Below, one piece after another: positions 18,485 through 28,528 of a stretch of 64,000 bases of DNA. Positions within the stretch are counted from its first letter, which is position 1. Every line of letters starts with the position of its first letter. The notes beneath the pieces are model-generated. The model searched no databases, was not told where the DNA came from, and was given only the letters and a program-made list of their open reading frames with translations. The position numbers and the translations under genes are program-made. Origin of the DNA: Exiguobacterium sp. FSL W8-0210 (lineage in GTDB: Bacteria; Bacillota; Bacilli; Exiguobacteriales; Exiguobacteriaceae); assembly GCF_038006045.1 (NCBI RefSeq), contig NZ_JBBOUK010000001.1, forward strand, positions 2,335,001 through 2,399,000, written 5' to 3'.

Positions 18485-18497
18485 GGGTGATTTTTTT
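18462..18497 (+). terminator. Terminator inside the convergent overlap
   Basis: ATCACCC/GGGTGAT followed by seven T residues. Its 5' arm is within the last codons of the transporter and of the DUF429 gene. Confidence 0.75.
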
Positions 18498-19132
18498 GGT
18501 ACAGCCGCATGTAACGGATATCCTTCCGTATCCACTGGTCGACTCGCCGGCAAGTAATCACATGGGAAACGGGCACCTGTCGCAAGCAGACAAGCGTCGA
18601 GCCAATCATCGATCGCAACATGCGGCTGACGCTGTTCCCAAAGCGGAGGGCAATCAAAACGCTCGAGCAATTCAATCCGTTCCGCAATGCCTTCGGTCGT
18701 CTTCTTTGAAAAACGTGCCGGATGACCGGCGAGTCGCGCGAAACAGACTTCCGGATGTGCTTCGATCATCTCCGTTCGATATACGCTGCGGACTTCTCGG
18801 ATTTTCGGTAAGAGGTACCATGCTTGTTTCGAAAGCCCGATCCCCGCATGTTGTTTGGCTAAATCATTTGCTTCCATATAGGTAGAAGCTGTCAGCGCAC
18901 TAAGGAACGGTGCATTAAAGACACTGCTCGTCCGCCCAGGTCGTAGTTCCTGTCGCAATAACTGATCCGTTTCGCGTCGTCCTTCCGTTAAACCAATCGG
19001 CATGTCGATCCAAATCCGGTCAGCTCTAGGAATATTTGCAAGCGTCGGTTCGACCGATCCCGTGTAACGACCGTTTTCGTACATAACGACGACCCACCCC
19101 GCCTTTGCCGCATCAATTCCGATGACGTGCAT
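18464..19132 (-). CDS. DUF429 family protein
   Basis: A 222-residue DUF429 protein, an RNase H-fold family predicted to be nuclease-like. MHVIGIDAAKAGWVV, IWIDMPIGL and EAHPEVCFARLAG carry the conserved acidic residues; AIDDWLDACLLA closes the fold. Function unknown. The ATG at 19132 has GGGAGAAG upstream. It overlaps the 56-residue membrane protein gene upstream and belongs to the pepA unit. Confidence 0.85.
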   Translation of the reverse strand: MHVIGIDAAKAGWVVVMYENGRYTGSVEPTLANIPRADRIWIDMPIGLTEGRRETDQLLRQELRPGRTSSVFNAPFLSALTASTYMEANDLAKQHAGIGLSKQAWYLLPKIREVRSVYRTEMIEAHPEVCFARLAGHPARFSKKTTEGIAERIELLERFDCPPLWEQRQPHVAIDDWLDACLLATGARFPCDYLPASRPVDTEGYPLHAAVPKKSPSPKWCG

Positions 19133-19283
19133 TCGTCTTCTCCCGGAAAGAACGCAGTAGTGATAAGACGGTGAAGATACCGATGAACGTCGCGAGACCG
19201 AGCGATAGACGATCACGCGCATCCAAGTACCAGACGACGGCAAGAATCGTCAACAAGACACCGAGTAAATTCCAGCGTCTCAT
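19113..19283 (-). CDS. 56-residue membrane protein between pepA and DUF429
   Basis: A small gene reading MRRWNLLGVLLTILAVVWYL, a polar loop (DARDRLSLG), then a second membrane segment LATFIGIFTVLSLL and a basic tail. Its ATG overlaps the pepA stop (ATGA) and its stop lies 20 nt inside the DUF429 gene, so the three are probably translated as a coupled series. Two-helix topology is inferred from hydrophobicity. Family not recognised. Confidence 0.7.
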   Translation of the reverse strand: MRRWNLLGVLLTILAVVWYLDARDRLSLGLATFIGIFTVLSLLRSFREKTNARHRN

Positions 19284-20692
19284 TTTTCTTGCTCGACGAA
19301 TCGATACAGACTACGAACCATGACACCCGTTGCTCCTTTTGGACCAATCTCAGACGCTTGATTCTGTTCCGATGTTCCCGCGATATCGAGGTGCAACCAT
19401 GGTGTGTCACCGACGAATTCACCGACAAACGCACCACCGAAGATCATATGTCCCATGCGTCCTGGTGAGTTGTTCAAGTCTGCGACTTCCGAACGGCGGA
19501 CTTGTTTAATGAACGCATCGACATACGGCATTTGCCAGACCATCTCATTCGTCTCTTTCGTCACCTGTTCAAAGCGTTCGTAAAGTGACGCATCGTTCGT
19601 CAACGCACCTGTGATTTCTGTTCCAAGCGCGACAAGGACACCACCTGTCAACGTTGCGAGATCGATGATCGCTTTGGGTTGATACTCTTTGACGTACGTG
19701 ACTGCGTCAGCGAGGACAAGCCGTCCTTCCGCATCCGTGTTCAAGACTTCAATCGTTTTTCCTGCCATCGACGTGATGACATCATCCGGCTTGAAGGCAT
19801 CCCCTGAAATCATATTGTCCGTTGCCGGAATGACACCGATGACGTGAACATCTGGCTTCAGTTGACCGAGTGCTTCGAATAAGCCGAGAACGGCTGCTGC
19901 GCCCCCCATATCACCTTTCATTCCGACGATCCCGTCTTTCGGTTTGATGGAATAACCACCTGTATCGAACGTGACGCCCTTCCCGACGACCGCGATCGGT
20001 GCTTCTGCTGATCCTTTATATTCAAGGACGATCAATTTCGGTGGAATGACGGATCCTTGGTTGACAGCAAGCAAGGCGCCCATCCCGAGTGCTTCCATCT
20101 CTTCCTTATCGATGATCCGGAGATCATGCCCATGACGTTCCGCGATGAAACGTGCTTCGTCGGCAAGCGCTGGCGCCGTCAAAAGATTCCCGGGCATCGT
20201 TACGAGACGACGCGCTAAGTTCGTCGCTTCACCTAAGACCGTACCACGAAGGACGGCTTCGTCATCAGAAGGTAAGACCGTCAGTTGTAACGTGTACGCT
20301 TTCGAAGGCGACGTCTTATAATGTTTGACCTCATATGTAGCGAGGGTGAATGTCTCAGCAATCAGCTCGACTGGTTGCCCTGGGAATGTTGTTGCATCAA
20401 CTGTGACATGTTCTAAGCGACGTGCTTTGACATGCTGTGCCGCTTTTCCGAGCAAGCGACGTAACTCGTCTTGTGAGAGCTGATCGACTTTCCCGAGCCC
20501 GACGAACAGCACACGCGCGATGTCGCCCGTTAATGTTGGCAATAGACGCAGTTCTCCGCGTTTCGTTGAGATATCACCTTGGCGAACCCACTCTTCTAGT
20601 TTGTCACCATACAGTGCTTGTAACCGTTCATCGAGCGGTTGATTTCCAGAAATCCCGACAACGAGTACATCTACGGATTGATTCGTTTGCAT
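19280..20692 (-). CDS. pepA: Leucyl aminopeptidase (M17)
   Basis: A 470-residue M17 cytosol aminopeptidase that removes N-terminal residues from peptides using two divalent metals. The C-terminal catalytic domain shows VGKGVTFDTGGYSIKP (metal lysine and aspartate), MKGDMGGAAAV and the family signature NTDAEGRLVLAD. The N-terminal macro-like domain occupies about residues 1-165. GGGGGAG lies 6 nt before the ATG. It heads the unit pepA-small membrane protein-DUF429. A cre-like site lies in the intergenic region upstream. Confidence 0.96.
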   Translation of the reverse strand: MQTNQSVDVLVVGISGNQPLDERLQALYGDKLEEWVRQGDISTKRGELRLLPTLTGDIARVLFVGLGKVDQLSQDELRRLLGKAAQHVKARRLEHVTVDATTFPGQPVELIAETFTLATYEVKHYKTSPSKAYTLQLTVLPSDDEAVLRGTVLGEATNLARRLVTMPGNLLTAPALADEARFIAERHGHDLRIIDKEEMEALGMGALLAVNQGSVIPPKLIVLEYKGSAEAPIAVVGKGVTFDTGGYSIKPKDGIVGMKGDMGGAAAVLGLFEALGQLKPDVHVIGVIPATDNMISGDAFKPDDVITSMAGKTIEVLNTDAEGRLVLADAVTYVKEYQPKAIIDLATLTGGVLVALGTEITGALTNDASLYERFEQVTKETNEMVWQMPYVDAFIKQVRRSEVADLNNSPGRMGHMIFGGAFVGEFVGDTPWLHLDIAGTSEQNQASEIGPKGATGVMVRSLYRFVEQEK

Positions 20693-20771
20693 ATAAAACT
20701 CCCCCTTTGACTAGTATCTATTAGTATGAAGTGTTTTCAGTCATTTTCCAACTGATAGCCTCTCGACTTAC

Positions 20772-20785
20772 CGCAAACGCTTTCA
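20772..20785 (-). promoter_or_regulatory. cre-like site between pepA and ptsI
   Basis: Minus strand TGAAAGCGTTTGCG differs from the cre consensus only at the last base. It could serve either divergent gene. A separate palindrome TTCGACAA-T-TTGTCGAA lies at 20795-20811. Confidence 0.5.
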
Positions 20786-20829
20786 CTACTTCTGTTCGAC
20801 AATTTGTCGAAATGCTTGGTTTCAAACAA

Positions 20830-20858
20830 TTGTTGCCCGTTTCACAATATGATAGGAT
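20830..20858 (+). promoter_or_regulatory. ptsI promoter
   Basis: TTGTTG (20830-20835), 17-bp spacer, TAGGAT (20853-20858). The resulting leader of about 180 nt shows no evident structure or gene. Confidence 0.5.
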
Positions 20859-21045
20859 TATACAGGTGAAATGTTGAGACACTTCAAGAAACGATGCGTT
20901 TGCTGTTCCGGGAAATGTCTACGTTTTCATTCAAGGGAGAGTGCGCAGAAGGCTCGTTAAGAGAGAGGCGTTTATGGGTATCTATAGATAGCTAAGAAAC
21001 GAAGTCGTCGCGTTAAAAAAACTTACTGAAAAGAGGGTAATGCAC

Positions 21046-22770
21046 ATGGCACAACATATCAAGGGAATTGGCGCTTCTGCAGGGATCGCGATTGCAAAAG
21101 CATTCGTGATGGAAACACCGGTCTTTGAGATTCCATCGCACAAAATCGAGGATGCAGCTGCGGAAAAAGAACGTTTCCAAGCGGCAATCGCAAAATCGAA
21201 GACGGAACTCGAAGTCATTCGTGAAAATACCTTACAAGAATTAGGTCCAGATAAAGCGGAGATCTTCTCGGCTCACCTTCTCATCTTAGAAGATCCGGAA
21301 ATCGTCAGTCAGGTGAACGCAAAAATCGAGGACGAGCAAGCAAATGCTGCAAAAGCACTCGATGAAGTCGCAAACATGATGGTCATGATTTTCGAATCAA
21401 TGGATAACGAATACATGCGCGAACGTGCAGCAGACGTTCGTGACGTCACAAAACGGACGATGGCTCACCTTCTCGGTATCACGTTCGTCACTCCAGCTCA
21501 AATCAATGAAGAAGTCATCATCATCGCGGAAGACTTGACTCCTTCAGATACAGCTCAATTGAACCGTAAATATGCTAAAGGTTTCGCAACGAACATTGGT
21601 GGCCGGACATCGCACTCTGCCATCATGTCACGTTCACTCGAAATCCCAGCAGTCGTCGGTACAAAAGTCGTCTTGACGGATGTTAAACACGGCGATCTCA
21701 TCATCCTTGACGGTGCAGAAGGTGACGTCATCGTCAACCCAAGCGAAGAGCAGGTGGCTGAGTATGAAGCAAAACGTGCAGCATACATCGCACAAAAAGA
21801 AGAGTGGAAAAAACTCAAGAACGAAAAAACAATGACGGCAGATGGTCATCACGTCGAGCTCGCTGCAAACATCGGTACACCAAACGATGTCAAAGGCGTT
21901 TTGGATAACGGTGCAGAAGCAGTTGGTCTCTACCGTACGGAATTCCTTTACATGGATGCAGAGACGTTCCCAACGGAAGACGAGCAGTTCACAGCTTACA
22001 AAACGGTTCTCGAGTCAATGGGCGATAAAAAAGTCGTTATCCGGACACTTGATATCGGTGGCGATAAAGAATTGTCGTACCTTGATCTCCCACACGAGAT
22101 GAACCCGTTCCTCGGTTACCGTGCGATTCGTCTCTGTCTCGATCAAACAGATTTGTTCCGTACGCAATTACGCGCACTTCTTCGTGCGAGTGCATACGGT
22201 AAACTGGCTGTCATGTTCCCGATGATCGCAACGATCGAAGAGTTCCGTGCTGCAAAAGCACTTCTCCTTGAAGAGAAAGCAAACCTCCAAGCTGAAGGCG
22301 TCACGGTATCGGAAGACATCGAAGTCGGTATGATGGTCGAGATTCCAGCAACAGCGGTCATGGCTCGTCAGTTCGCAAAAGAAGTCGACTTCTTCTCTGT
22401 CGGAACGAACGATTTGATTCAATACACGATGGCAGCAGACCGGATGAACGAAAAAGTATCATACCTGTATCAACCGTTCAACCCAGCGATCTTGAACCTC
22501 TTGAACAACGTCATCACTGAAGCACACAAAGCAGGCAAATGGGTCGGCATGTGTGGTGAGATGGCAGGAGAAGAATTGGCTCTTCCAATCCTTCTTGGTC
22601 TTGGTCTCGATGAGTTCTCGATGTCAGCATCATCTGTCCTTCGCGCACGTAGCTTGATGACACGCCTCAACAAATCAGAGTGTGAAGCAATCGTTGAGCA
22701 AGTACTCGATATGGATACGGCAGAAGAAGTCGTCGACTTCCTCAGCACGACATTCGACATCAAAAAATAA
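21046..22770 (+). CDS. ptsI: Phosphoenolpyruvate-protein phosphotransferase (enzyme I)
   Basis: A 574-residue enzyme I, which takes phosphate from PEP and passes it to HPr for PTS sugar uptake. The phosphohistidine is His190 in [12 protein letters not shown]; the C-terminal PEP-binding domain has [14 protein letters not shown] and GMCGEMAG. The start at 21046 has GAGGG 8 nt upstream; ATG 21040 is too close to it. No ptsH precedes it, unlike the usual ptsHI pair, so HPr must be encoded elsewhere. Two glucose-family permeases and glcT follow within 8 kb. Confidence 0.96.
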   Translation: MAQHIKGIGASAGIAIAKAFVMETPVFEIPSHKIEDAAAEKERFQAAIAKSKTELEVIRENTLQELGPDKAEIFSAHLLILEDPEIVSQVNAKIEDEQANAAKALDEVANMMVMIFESMDNEYMRERAADVRDVTKRTMAHLLGITFVTPAQINEEVIIIAEDLTPSDTAQLNRKYAKGFATNIGGRTSHSAIMSRSLEIPAVVGTKVVLTDVKHGDLIILDGAEGDVIVNPSEEQVAEYEAKRAAYIAQKEEWKKLKNEKTMTADGHHVELAANIGTPNDVKGVLDNGAEAVGLYRTEFLYMDAETFPTEDEQFTAYKTVLESMGDKKVVIRTLDIGGDKELSYLDLPHEMNPFLGYRAIRLCLDQTDLFRTQLRALLRASAYGKLAVMFPMIATIEEFRAAKALLLEEKANLQAEGVTVSEDIEVGMMVEIPATAVMARQFAKEVDFFSVGTNDLIQYTMAADRMNEKVSYLYQPFNPAILNLLNNVITEAHKAGKWVGMCGEMAGEELALPILLGLGLDEFSMSASSVLRARSLMTRLNKSECEAIVEQVLDMDTAEEVVDFLSTTFDIKK

Positions 22771-22778
22771 GTGTTGTC

Positions 22779-22815
22779 AGACGAATCTGGAGCAATCCAG
22801 GTTCGTCTTTTTTTG
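22779..22815 (+). terminator. Terminator of ptsI
   Basis: AGACGAATCTGGA/TCCAGGTTCGTCT with a GCAA loop and seven T residues. Confidence 0.85.
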
Positions 22816-22824
22816 TCTAATTCA

Positions 22825-22870
22825 ACAAAAAAACAACGCCCCTTTTTAATAAGAAAGAAGACGTTGTTAA
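22825..22870 (-). terminator. Terminator of the MDR transporter gene
   Basis: Minus-strand AACAACG/CGTTGTT with a 23-nt loop and a U run. Confidence 0.6.
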
Positions 22871-22878
22871 AACGGTGA

Positions 22879-24396
22879 TTATTGAACTTGTTTCTTCTTC
22901 GCTGGCGTTGCTTGTTCCGACAGAATCGGACGCTCATTCCCCATCAAGAAGATAAAGATGACACCGAGTACTGCTGGAATCAACGCCCAGAAATAGACGG
23001 TTGAGATTGATTCTGCAAGCGACGTCTTGATTGCTGTCGCAACTTCTGGTGGCATCTTCGCAAACGCATCAGCCGTTGGGAACTGTCCACCGGACGGCGC
23101 TCCGTCTTGCGGCAACCGATCCGTTACAGCCGACGTGAACGTCCGTGATTGAATGATTCCGAGAACCGTGACACCAAGCGTCATCCCGATTGTCCGGAAT
23201 GTCGAGCCCATCGAGGTCGCTGCGCCCCGACGTTGCATCTCGATGCCATTGATACTCGCTAGATTCAACAGAGAGAAACTAAAGCCGACACCGAAGCCAA
23301 GAATGATCATATAAATCGTTACCGCTGTCCGCGATGTCTCAAGCGTCATCGTACTAAGGAGATAGACACCGAGTAGGAAGAAGACCGCCGAGACGATCAT
23401 GACGTTCCGGAATCCAAACTTGTTCGGCAACTGTCCACCAAGTTGCGCCGAGATGACTGAAGCGATCAACATCGGCATCAGGATCAGACCGGAGTTCGTC
23501 GCACTGCCACCAAAGACACCTTGCACGAAGATTGGAATGAATACACTCGCCGAGATAAAGACGAATCCATAAAAGAACGCCACGCCCTGTGTTGCTGCAA
23601 ATAAACGACGGCGGAACAGGCTGAACGTAATGACGGGATCCGCAGCACGTCGTTCAGCAAATGCGAAGGCAAGGAACGCGACGAGTGCTGCTCCGAACAG
23701 ACCAAGAATTTGTGGCGAAGACCACGCATATTCCTTCCCACCCATTTCAAGTGCGAGTAAGAATAACACTAGTCCAGCGACAAGCGTCAAGGCACCGACA
23801 TAGTCGATTTTCTGCGTCCGGTGAATCGGTGATTCCTGATAGAAGACCGTCACAAGACCAAGGGCAATCAAACCAAGTGGAATATTAATGTAAAACACCC
23901 AGCGCCAGTCGAGGGAATCCGTCAATAACGCCCCAAGCAATGGTCCGAAGATACTCGAGATACCGAAAACTGCTCCGAACAACCCACTGACTTTCCCCCG
24001 TTTTTCCGGCGGGAAGATATCAAAGATGATTGTAAAGGCAATCGGCATCAACGCCCCACCACCAAGTCCTTGCAAGGCACGATAGGCAGACAATTCAATG
24101 ATCGAGTCTGCCATTCCACATAAGATACTCCCGATCATGAAGAGGAGCATTCCAAAGAGGAAGAAGCGTTTTCTTCCATACATGTCACTCAGTTTACCGA
24201 AGATCGGCATCCCAGCAACGGTTGCGATCATGTAAGCCGACGTGACCCATGCATACTGATCAAACCCATTCAGTTCAATGACGATCGTCGGCATCGCTGT
24301 CGCAACGATCGTGTTATCCATCGCCGCGACTAAAATCCCAATCAATAATCCGATGACGACAGGTGTCGTATTTGTTTTTGTTGTAGTCGAAGACAT
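22879..24396 (-). CDS. MDR-type MFS transporter, DHA2 (14-helix) family
   Basis: A 505-residue proton-driven drug exporter. Motif A GKLSDMYGRKRFFLFG lies after helix 2, RALQGLGGGAL in helix 4, and the antiporter motif C GAVFGISSIFGPLLGALL in helix 5; hydrophobic segments number about 14. Relatives export dyes, lincomycin or peptides; the real substrate is unknown. GAGGTG lies before the ATG. Two direct repeats overlapping the presumed -10 upstream suggest control by a local repressor, but no regulator gene is adjacent. Confidence 0.9.
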   Translation of the reverse strand: MSSTTTKTNTTPVVIGLLIGILVAAMDNTIVATAMPTIVIELNGFDQYAWVTSAYMIATVAGMPIFGKLSDMYGRKRFFLFGMLLFMIGSILCGMADSIIELSAYRALQGLGGGALMPIAFTIIFDIFPPEKRGKVSGLFGAVFGISSIFGPLLGALLTDSLDWRWVFYINIPLGLIALGLVTVFYQESPIHRTQKIDYVGALTLVAGLVLFLLALEMGGKEYAWSSPQILGLFGAALVAFLAFAFAERRAADPVITFSLFRRRLFAATQGVAFFYGFVFISASVFIPIFVQGVFGGSATNSGLILMPMLIASVISAQLGGQLPNKFGFRNVMIVSAVFFLLGVYLLSTMTLETSRTAVTIYMIILGFGVGFSFSLLNLASINGIEMQRRGAATSMGSTFRTIGMTLGVTVLGIIQSRTFTSAVTDRLPQDGAPSGGQFPTADAFAKMPPEVATAIKTSLAESISTVYFWALIPAVLGVIFIFLMGNERPILSEQATPAKKKQVQ

Positions 24397-24421
24397 CGAC
24401 GCACCTCATTTCTCAAAAAAT

Positions 24422-24447
24422 TAGCTAACTCTTATAATAGCTAACTC
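24422..24447 (-). promoter_or_regulatory. Direct repeats over the MDR transporter promoter
   Basis: GAGTTAGCTA occurs twice on the minus strand, 16 bp apart, around a TATTAT -10 candidate. Each unit contains TTAGCTA, close to palindromic. Looks like a repressor operator. Confidence 0.5.
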
Positions 24448-24506
24448 ATTGTATCATCATATGTGCAAAATCTCATTATCAAATGTGCTCTGTGATCATT
24501 TCACAC

Positions 24507-24545
24507 AAAAAAGACGGATCGCTCAGGGCGATCCGTCGCTTTTTC
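24507..24545 (-). terminator. Terminator of glucose PTS IIABC gene
   Basis: Minus-strand GACGGATCGC/GCGATCCGTC with a CCTGA loop and six U residues. Confidence 0.88.
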
Positions 24546-24549
24546 TTCT

Positions 24550-26658
24550 TTACTCTACTCGATACGAAATCGCTTCTCCGGCTTCGACCGTCCGTCCGAC
24601 ATCAACGTCGACTTTTCGATCGCCGCTGTTCGTGACGATGATCGGCGTCAGTAATGATGGTACGAGTGGTCGTACTTGTTCAAGATCGACATTGAGAAGT
24701 GGTGTCCCCGGTTCGACACGATCGCCGGCTTTCGCCAACGCCTCGAATCCTTTTCCTTCGAGTGACACCGTATCAATACCGATGTGGATTAAGATTTCAT
24801 CTCCATTATCCGCAAGAATACCGATCGCGTGTTTCGTTGGGAAGAACGTCGTGATCTCACCAGAAACCGGAGAGACGACATATCCTTCCGTTGGTTCGAT
24901 CGCATATCCGTCACCCATCATGCGACCGGAGTAGACTTGGTCCGGTACATCATCGAGAGAACGAATGATACCGCTTAGTGGTGCAACATATCCATCTTCA
25001 GGCACGTAAGCCCCGCCACGATCCCCAGCGAGTGGACCGGTATCTGCTGTAGTTCCAGAAGTCCGTGCTTCGTCTCCCGTTGGAACTTGTGGAATTGGAT
25101 CTGCTTCTGGTGTCTCTTTCGGTTTATAGTTTGGATCTTTCATGATGTCTGCCATCTCTGTCTTGATCCCGTCGGATTTCGGTCCAAAGATCGCCTGGAC
25201 GTTATCTCCGACTTCAAGAACACCGGCAGCGCCAAGTTCTTTCAAGCGCTCTTTGTTGACGCCTGATTTATCATTGACCGTAATCCGCAGACGCGTGATA
25301 CAAGCATCTAAATGTTTAATGTTTGATGGACCACCGAATGCTTGTAGAATTTCATACGGAAGATCGCCTGCTTGTGCCGTTGAGGTAACGGCACCTTCTT
25401 TAATCGCTTCGCGTCCCGGAATCTTTAGATCAAACTTCGTGATGACGAAACGGAATCCAAAGTAATAGATGACGGCGAAGACAAGACCGACTGGAATGAC
25501 GAGCCACCACGAGGTTCGGTTCGGTAGAATCCCGAATAACGTGTAGTCAATCAATCCACCGGAGAACGTCATCCCGATCTTGACGTTCAGTAAATCCATG
25601 ATCATGAATGAAAGACCAGCAAAGACGGCGTGAACGGCAAACAAGAGTGGTGCAACGAAGACGAAGGAGAACTCGACTGGCTCCGTGATACCAGTCAGGA
25701 AAGAAGTCAACGCAGCTGAGAAATAAAGACCTTCGACGGCTTTACGACGATCTTTTGCGACCGTGTGGTACATCGCAAGACAGGCTGCTGGCAGACCGAA
25801 CATCATGAATGGATACTTCCCGGTCATATATGTCCCTGCCGTAAATGGTACACCGTCCTTCAACTGTGCGAAGAAGATCCGCTGATCCCCATTGATGATT
25901 GTTCCGGCTTTATCCGTATATTCCCCGAACTGGAACCAGAAACTTGAGTACCAGATATGGTGAAGACCAAACGGAATCAATGAACGTTCGACGAGTCCAA
26001 AGATAAAGGCAGACAACGGTTCGTTCGCTTCGATGATTGTTTTCGAGAACGTATTGATACCTGTTCCAATCGGTGGCCAAATGTACGATAAGGCAAATCC
26101 GGCGACAAGACTAAATAAGGCAGTTGCAATCGGAACAAAACGTTTCCCTGCGAAGAATCCGAGGAAATCAGGCAGTTTGATTTTAAAGAATTTATTATAA
26201 CTGTACGCTGCTATCAAACCGGCAATGATCCCTCCAAATACCCCCATTTGCAAGGTCGGTATCCCGAGGACCGTCGCATACGACAAGTCACTCGCTTTCT
26301 GTGCTTCCGTGATTTTTTCTGGTGTGATCTGTAAGAATGAACTGATGACCTTGTTCATGATCAAGAAACCGACGATGGCTGCTAGACCGGCAACCCCTTC
26401 CCCATTCGCAAGACCAATCGCGACCCCGACGGCAAACAGTAACCCAAGGTTCGCAAAGATGATGTCACCCGCATCCTGCATGACCCGCCAGATGACGACT
26501 AGCGAATCGTTCTCGAGGAACGGTAAATATTGCGTCAAGTTCGGGTTTTGAAACGCTGTCCCGAACGCGAGCAATAGCCCCGCTGCCGGCAAAATCGCTA
26601 CCGGTAACATCAGGGCCTTACCGATCCGCTGTAAGACACCAAACACGTTTTTCCACAT
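24550..26658 (-). CDS. ptsG: PTS glucose-family transporter IICBA
   Basis: A 702-residue complete PTS permease. The membrane IIC domain (about 1-420) contains the sugar-site motif GITEPVEF; the IIB domain (about 440-520) has the phosphocysteine in [10 protein letters not shown]; a Pro/Gly/Thr linker leads to IIA (about 560-702) with the phosphohistidine in [13 protein letters not shown]. It imports and phosphorylates glucose or a close relative. AAAGGAGGG precedes the ATG. No GlcT-type RNA target is visible in its own 86-bp leader, although the paralogue upstream has one. Confidence 0.93.
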   Translation of the reverse strand: MWKNVFGVLQRIGKALMLPVAILPAAGLLLAFGTAFQNPNLTQYLPFLENDSLVVIWRVMQDAGDIIFANLGLLFAVGVAIGLANGEGVAGLAAIVGFLIMNKVISSFLQITPEKITEAQKASDLSYATVLGIPTLQMGVFGGIIAGLIAAYSYNKFFKIKLPDFLGFFAGKRFVPIATALFSLVAGFALSYIWPPIGTGINTFSKTIIEANEPLSAFIFGLVERSLIPFGLHHIWYSSFWFQFGEYTDKAGTIINGDQRIFFAQLKDGVPFTAGTYMTGKYPFMMFGLPAACLAMYHTVAKDRRKAVEGLYFSAALTSFLTGITEPVEFSFVFVAPLLFAVHAVFAGLSFMIMDLLNVKIGMTFSGGLIDYTLFGILPNRTSWWLVIPVGLVFAVIYYFGFRFVITKFDLKIPGREAIKEGAVTSTAQAGDLPYEILQAFGGPSNIKHLDACITRLRITVNDKSGVNKERLKELGAAGVLEVGDNVQAIFGPKSDGIKTEMADIMKDPNYKPKETPEADPIPQVPTGDEARTSGTTADTGPLAGDRGGAYVPEDGYVAPLSGIIRSLDDVPDQVYSGRMMGDGYAIEPTEGYVVSPVSGEITTFFPTKHAIGILADNGDEILIHIGIDTVSLEGKGFEALAKAGDRVEPGTPLLNVDLEQVRPLVPSLLTPIIVTNSGDRKVDVDVGRTVEAGEAISYRVE

Positions 26659-26744
26659 GCGTATATTCCCTCCTTTTTTTAAACAAACTACTTAGTTCAT
26701 ACCCTAAAATATTCTAGCGCAAAACGATTCTAAAAGATTTTTCC

Positions 26745-26777
26745 AAAAAAAATGAGCCCTTCCGCAGAAGGACTCAC
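26745..26777 (-). terminator. Terminator of the IICB gene
   Basis: Minus-strand GAGTCCTTC/GAAGGGCTC with TGCG loop and eight U residues; separates the two PTS genes. Confidence 0.85.
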
Positions 26778-26787
26778 TCTAAAAACT

Positions 26788-28311
26788 TTAGACTGTTTTT
26801 TCTTGTTTACGTGATGCGATGACGGCTTGGATTTCAGACTTGATGTTGTCTGATTTCGGTCCGTAGATCGCTTGAACGTTGTTACCAACTTCAAGGACAC
26901 CAGCAGCACCTAATTTTTTCAACTCATCTTTGTTGACTTTCGATTTGTCGAGAACTTCGACACGAAGACGTGTGATACATGCATCCAAGTGTTTGATGTT
27001 CGACTCTGAACCGAGTGCATCAAGGATACCTTCAGCGAGTTCAGAACCTTGAGCAGATGAAGTCTCTTGCGCTGCATCTTCACGACCTGGAGTTTTCAGG
27101 TTGAACTTGCGGATTGCGAAACGGAATCCAACATAGTAGATGACAGAGAGTGCAAGACCGACGACGATGACGAGCCACCACTGCGTGCGTCCTGGAAGAA
27201 CACCGAAGAGAAGGAAGTCAATCAAACCACCAGAGAATGTCATACCGATCTTAACGTTCAACAATTGCATCGTCATGAACGAGAGACCTGCGAAGACTGC
27301 GTGAACTGCGAACAAGATTGGAGCAACGAACAAGAACGCGAATTCGATTGGCTCTGTGATACCTGTCAAGAATGCTGTAAGTGCTGCTGATCCAAGAAGA
27401 CCACCAACGACTGCACGGCGCTCAGGACGAGCTTCGTGGTACATAGCAAGAGCTGCTGCTGGAAGACCGAACATCATGAACGGGAATTTACCAGTCATGA
27501 ATGTACCAGCAGTTAATTCAACGTTATCTTTCAATTGAGCGAAGAAGATCGCTTGGTCACCACGAACGACATCACCTGCTGCATTCGTGTACGAACCGAA
27601 TTCGAACCAGAATGGTGCATAGAAGATGTGGTGAAGACCGAATGGAATCAACGAACGTTCGATGAGACCGAAGACGAATGCTGCGAGTGTTGGGTTTTTC
27701 TCCATCATGAAGTGGGAGAATGTGTTCAATCCGTCCTGTGCGAACGGCCAAACGAATACAAGTACAAGACCTGCGAACAATGAAACGACAGCAGTGACGA
27801 TTGGAACGAAACGTTTACCAGCAAAGAATCCGAGGAACTGCGGCAATTCGAGATTATGGTACTTCCCGTACGCCCAAGCTGCAATCAGACCGATGATGAT
27901 ACCACCGAATACCCCAGTTTGAAGTGTTGGGATACCGAGTACGTTTGCATACCCTTGACCGTTAGCAACCATTTCTGGTGTAACGCCGAGCCAAACGCTC
28001 ATTGTTTTGTTCATGATCAAGAATCCGACGATTGCCGCAAGTCCGGCTGCGCCGTCCCCTGCAAGACCAATCGCGACACCGACCGCGAATAAGAGTGCTA
28101 AGTTACCGAAGATGATATCCCCGGCTGCTTCCATCAATTTTGCAACCTTGATGATTGCATCATTTTTTAAGAACTCGAGTTTTGACGTCAAGTTCGGATT
28201 TTGCATCGCGTTACCGAATCCGAGTAGGATACCGGCAGCTGGCAAAATCGCTACAGGAAGCATCAACGCTTTACCGACACGTTGAAGAACAGCAAAAATC
28301 TGTTTGAACAT
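26788..28311 (-). CDS. PTS glucose/N-acetylglucosamine-family IICB
   Basis: A 507-residue paralogue of the downstream permease without a IIA domain. IIC covers about 1-405 (GITEPIEF sugar-site motif), IIB follows with phosphocysteine in [10 protein letters not shown]. It must borrow a IIA domain, plausibly that of the neighbouring IICBA. Its leader contains a BglG-type RNA target and overlapping terminator just after glcT, so GlcT should allow its transcription when the sugar is present. Glucose versus N-acetylglucosamine cannot be told apart by eye. GGAGG precedes the ATG. Confidence 0.9.
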   Translation of the reverse strand: MFKQIFAVLQRVGKALMLPVAILPAAGILLGFGNAMQNPNLTSKLEFLKNDAIIKVAKLMEAAGDIIFGNLALLFAVGVAIGLAGDGAAGLAAIVGFLIMNKTMSVWLGVTPEMVANGQGYANVLGIPTLQTGVFGGIIIGLIAAWAYGKYHNLELPQFLGFFAGKRFVPIVTAVVSLFAGLVLVFVWPFAQDGLNTFSHFMMEKNPTLAAFVFGLIERSLIPFGLHHIFYAPFWFEFGSYTNAAGDVVRGDQAIFFAQLKDNVELTAGTFMTGKFPFMMFGLPAAALAMYHEARPERRAVVGGLLGSAALTAFLTGITEPIEFAFLFVAPILFAVHAVFAGLSFMTMQLLNVKIGMTFSGGLIDFLLFGVLPGRTQWWLVIVVGLALSVIYYVGFRFAIRKFNLKTPGREDAAQETSSAQGSELAEGILDALGSESNIKHLDACITRLRVEVLDKSKVNKDELKKLGAAGVLEVGNNVQAIYGPKSDNIKSEIQAVIASRKQEKTV

Positions 28312-28379
28312 GTGTGTTTCCTCCTTTTCCTGTTAAGAGCGAAGTATGATGAATAATGCCAATGATTGAGACGAAAAAA

Positions 28380-28515
28380 GTCAGACATCTGACCGATTTT
28401 TTACAGAAAAAAATCAGGCACGAGCGGATTGTAGACAATAGACTTATCCCGTTGCATAACGGAAATAAAGCTTCTTGCCCGACATCCCACTCATGCCTGA
28501 TCGTATCAGTAACAC
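28380..28515 (-). promoter_or_regulatory. GlcT-type antiterminator target and terminators in the IICB leader
   Basis: Minus-strand GTGTTACTGATACGATCAGG followed by CATGAGTGG (28488-28515) matches the ribonucleic antiterminator of BglG-family proteins. Its 3' half can instead pair with ATCCGCTCGTGCCTGAT (28413-28429) to form a terminator with a U run. A second short terminator, GTCAG/CTGAC with six U, lies at 28374-28393. Confidence 0.8.
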
Positions 28516-28528
28516 GTAGTCCGTGCGG

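Noticed and set aside
18190-18885. A 231-codon plus-strand frame rich in His and Arg
   Set aside because: It overlaps the AI-2E transporter in another frame and the DUF429 gene antisense; low-complexity composition and no ribosome site.
27067-28092. Plus-strand frames rich in Cys, Glu and Asp (27067-27390, 27535-27783, 27856-28092)
   Set aside because: They are antisense to the IICB gene, lack ribosome sites, and their composition follows from reading its codons backwards.
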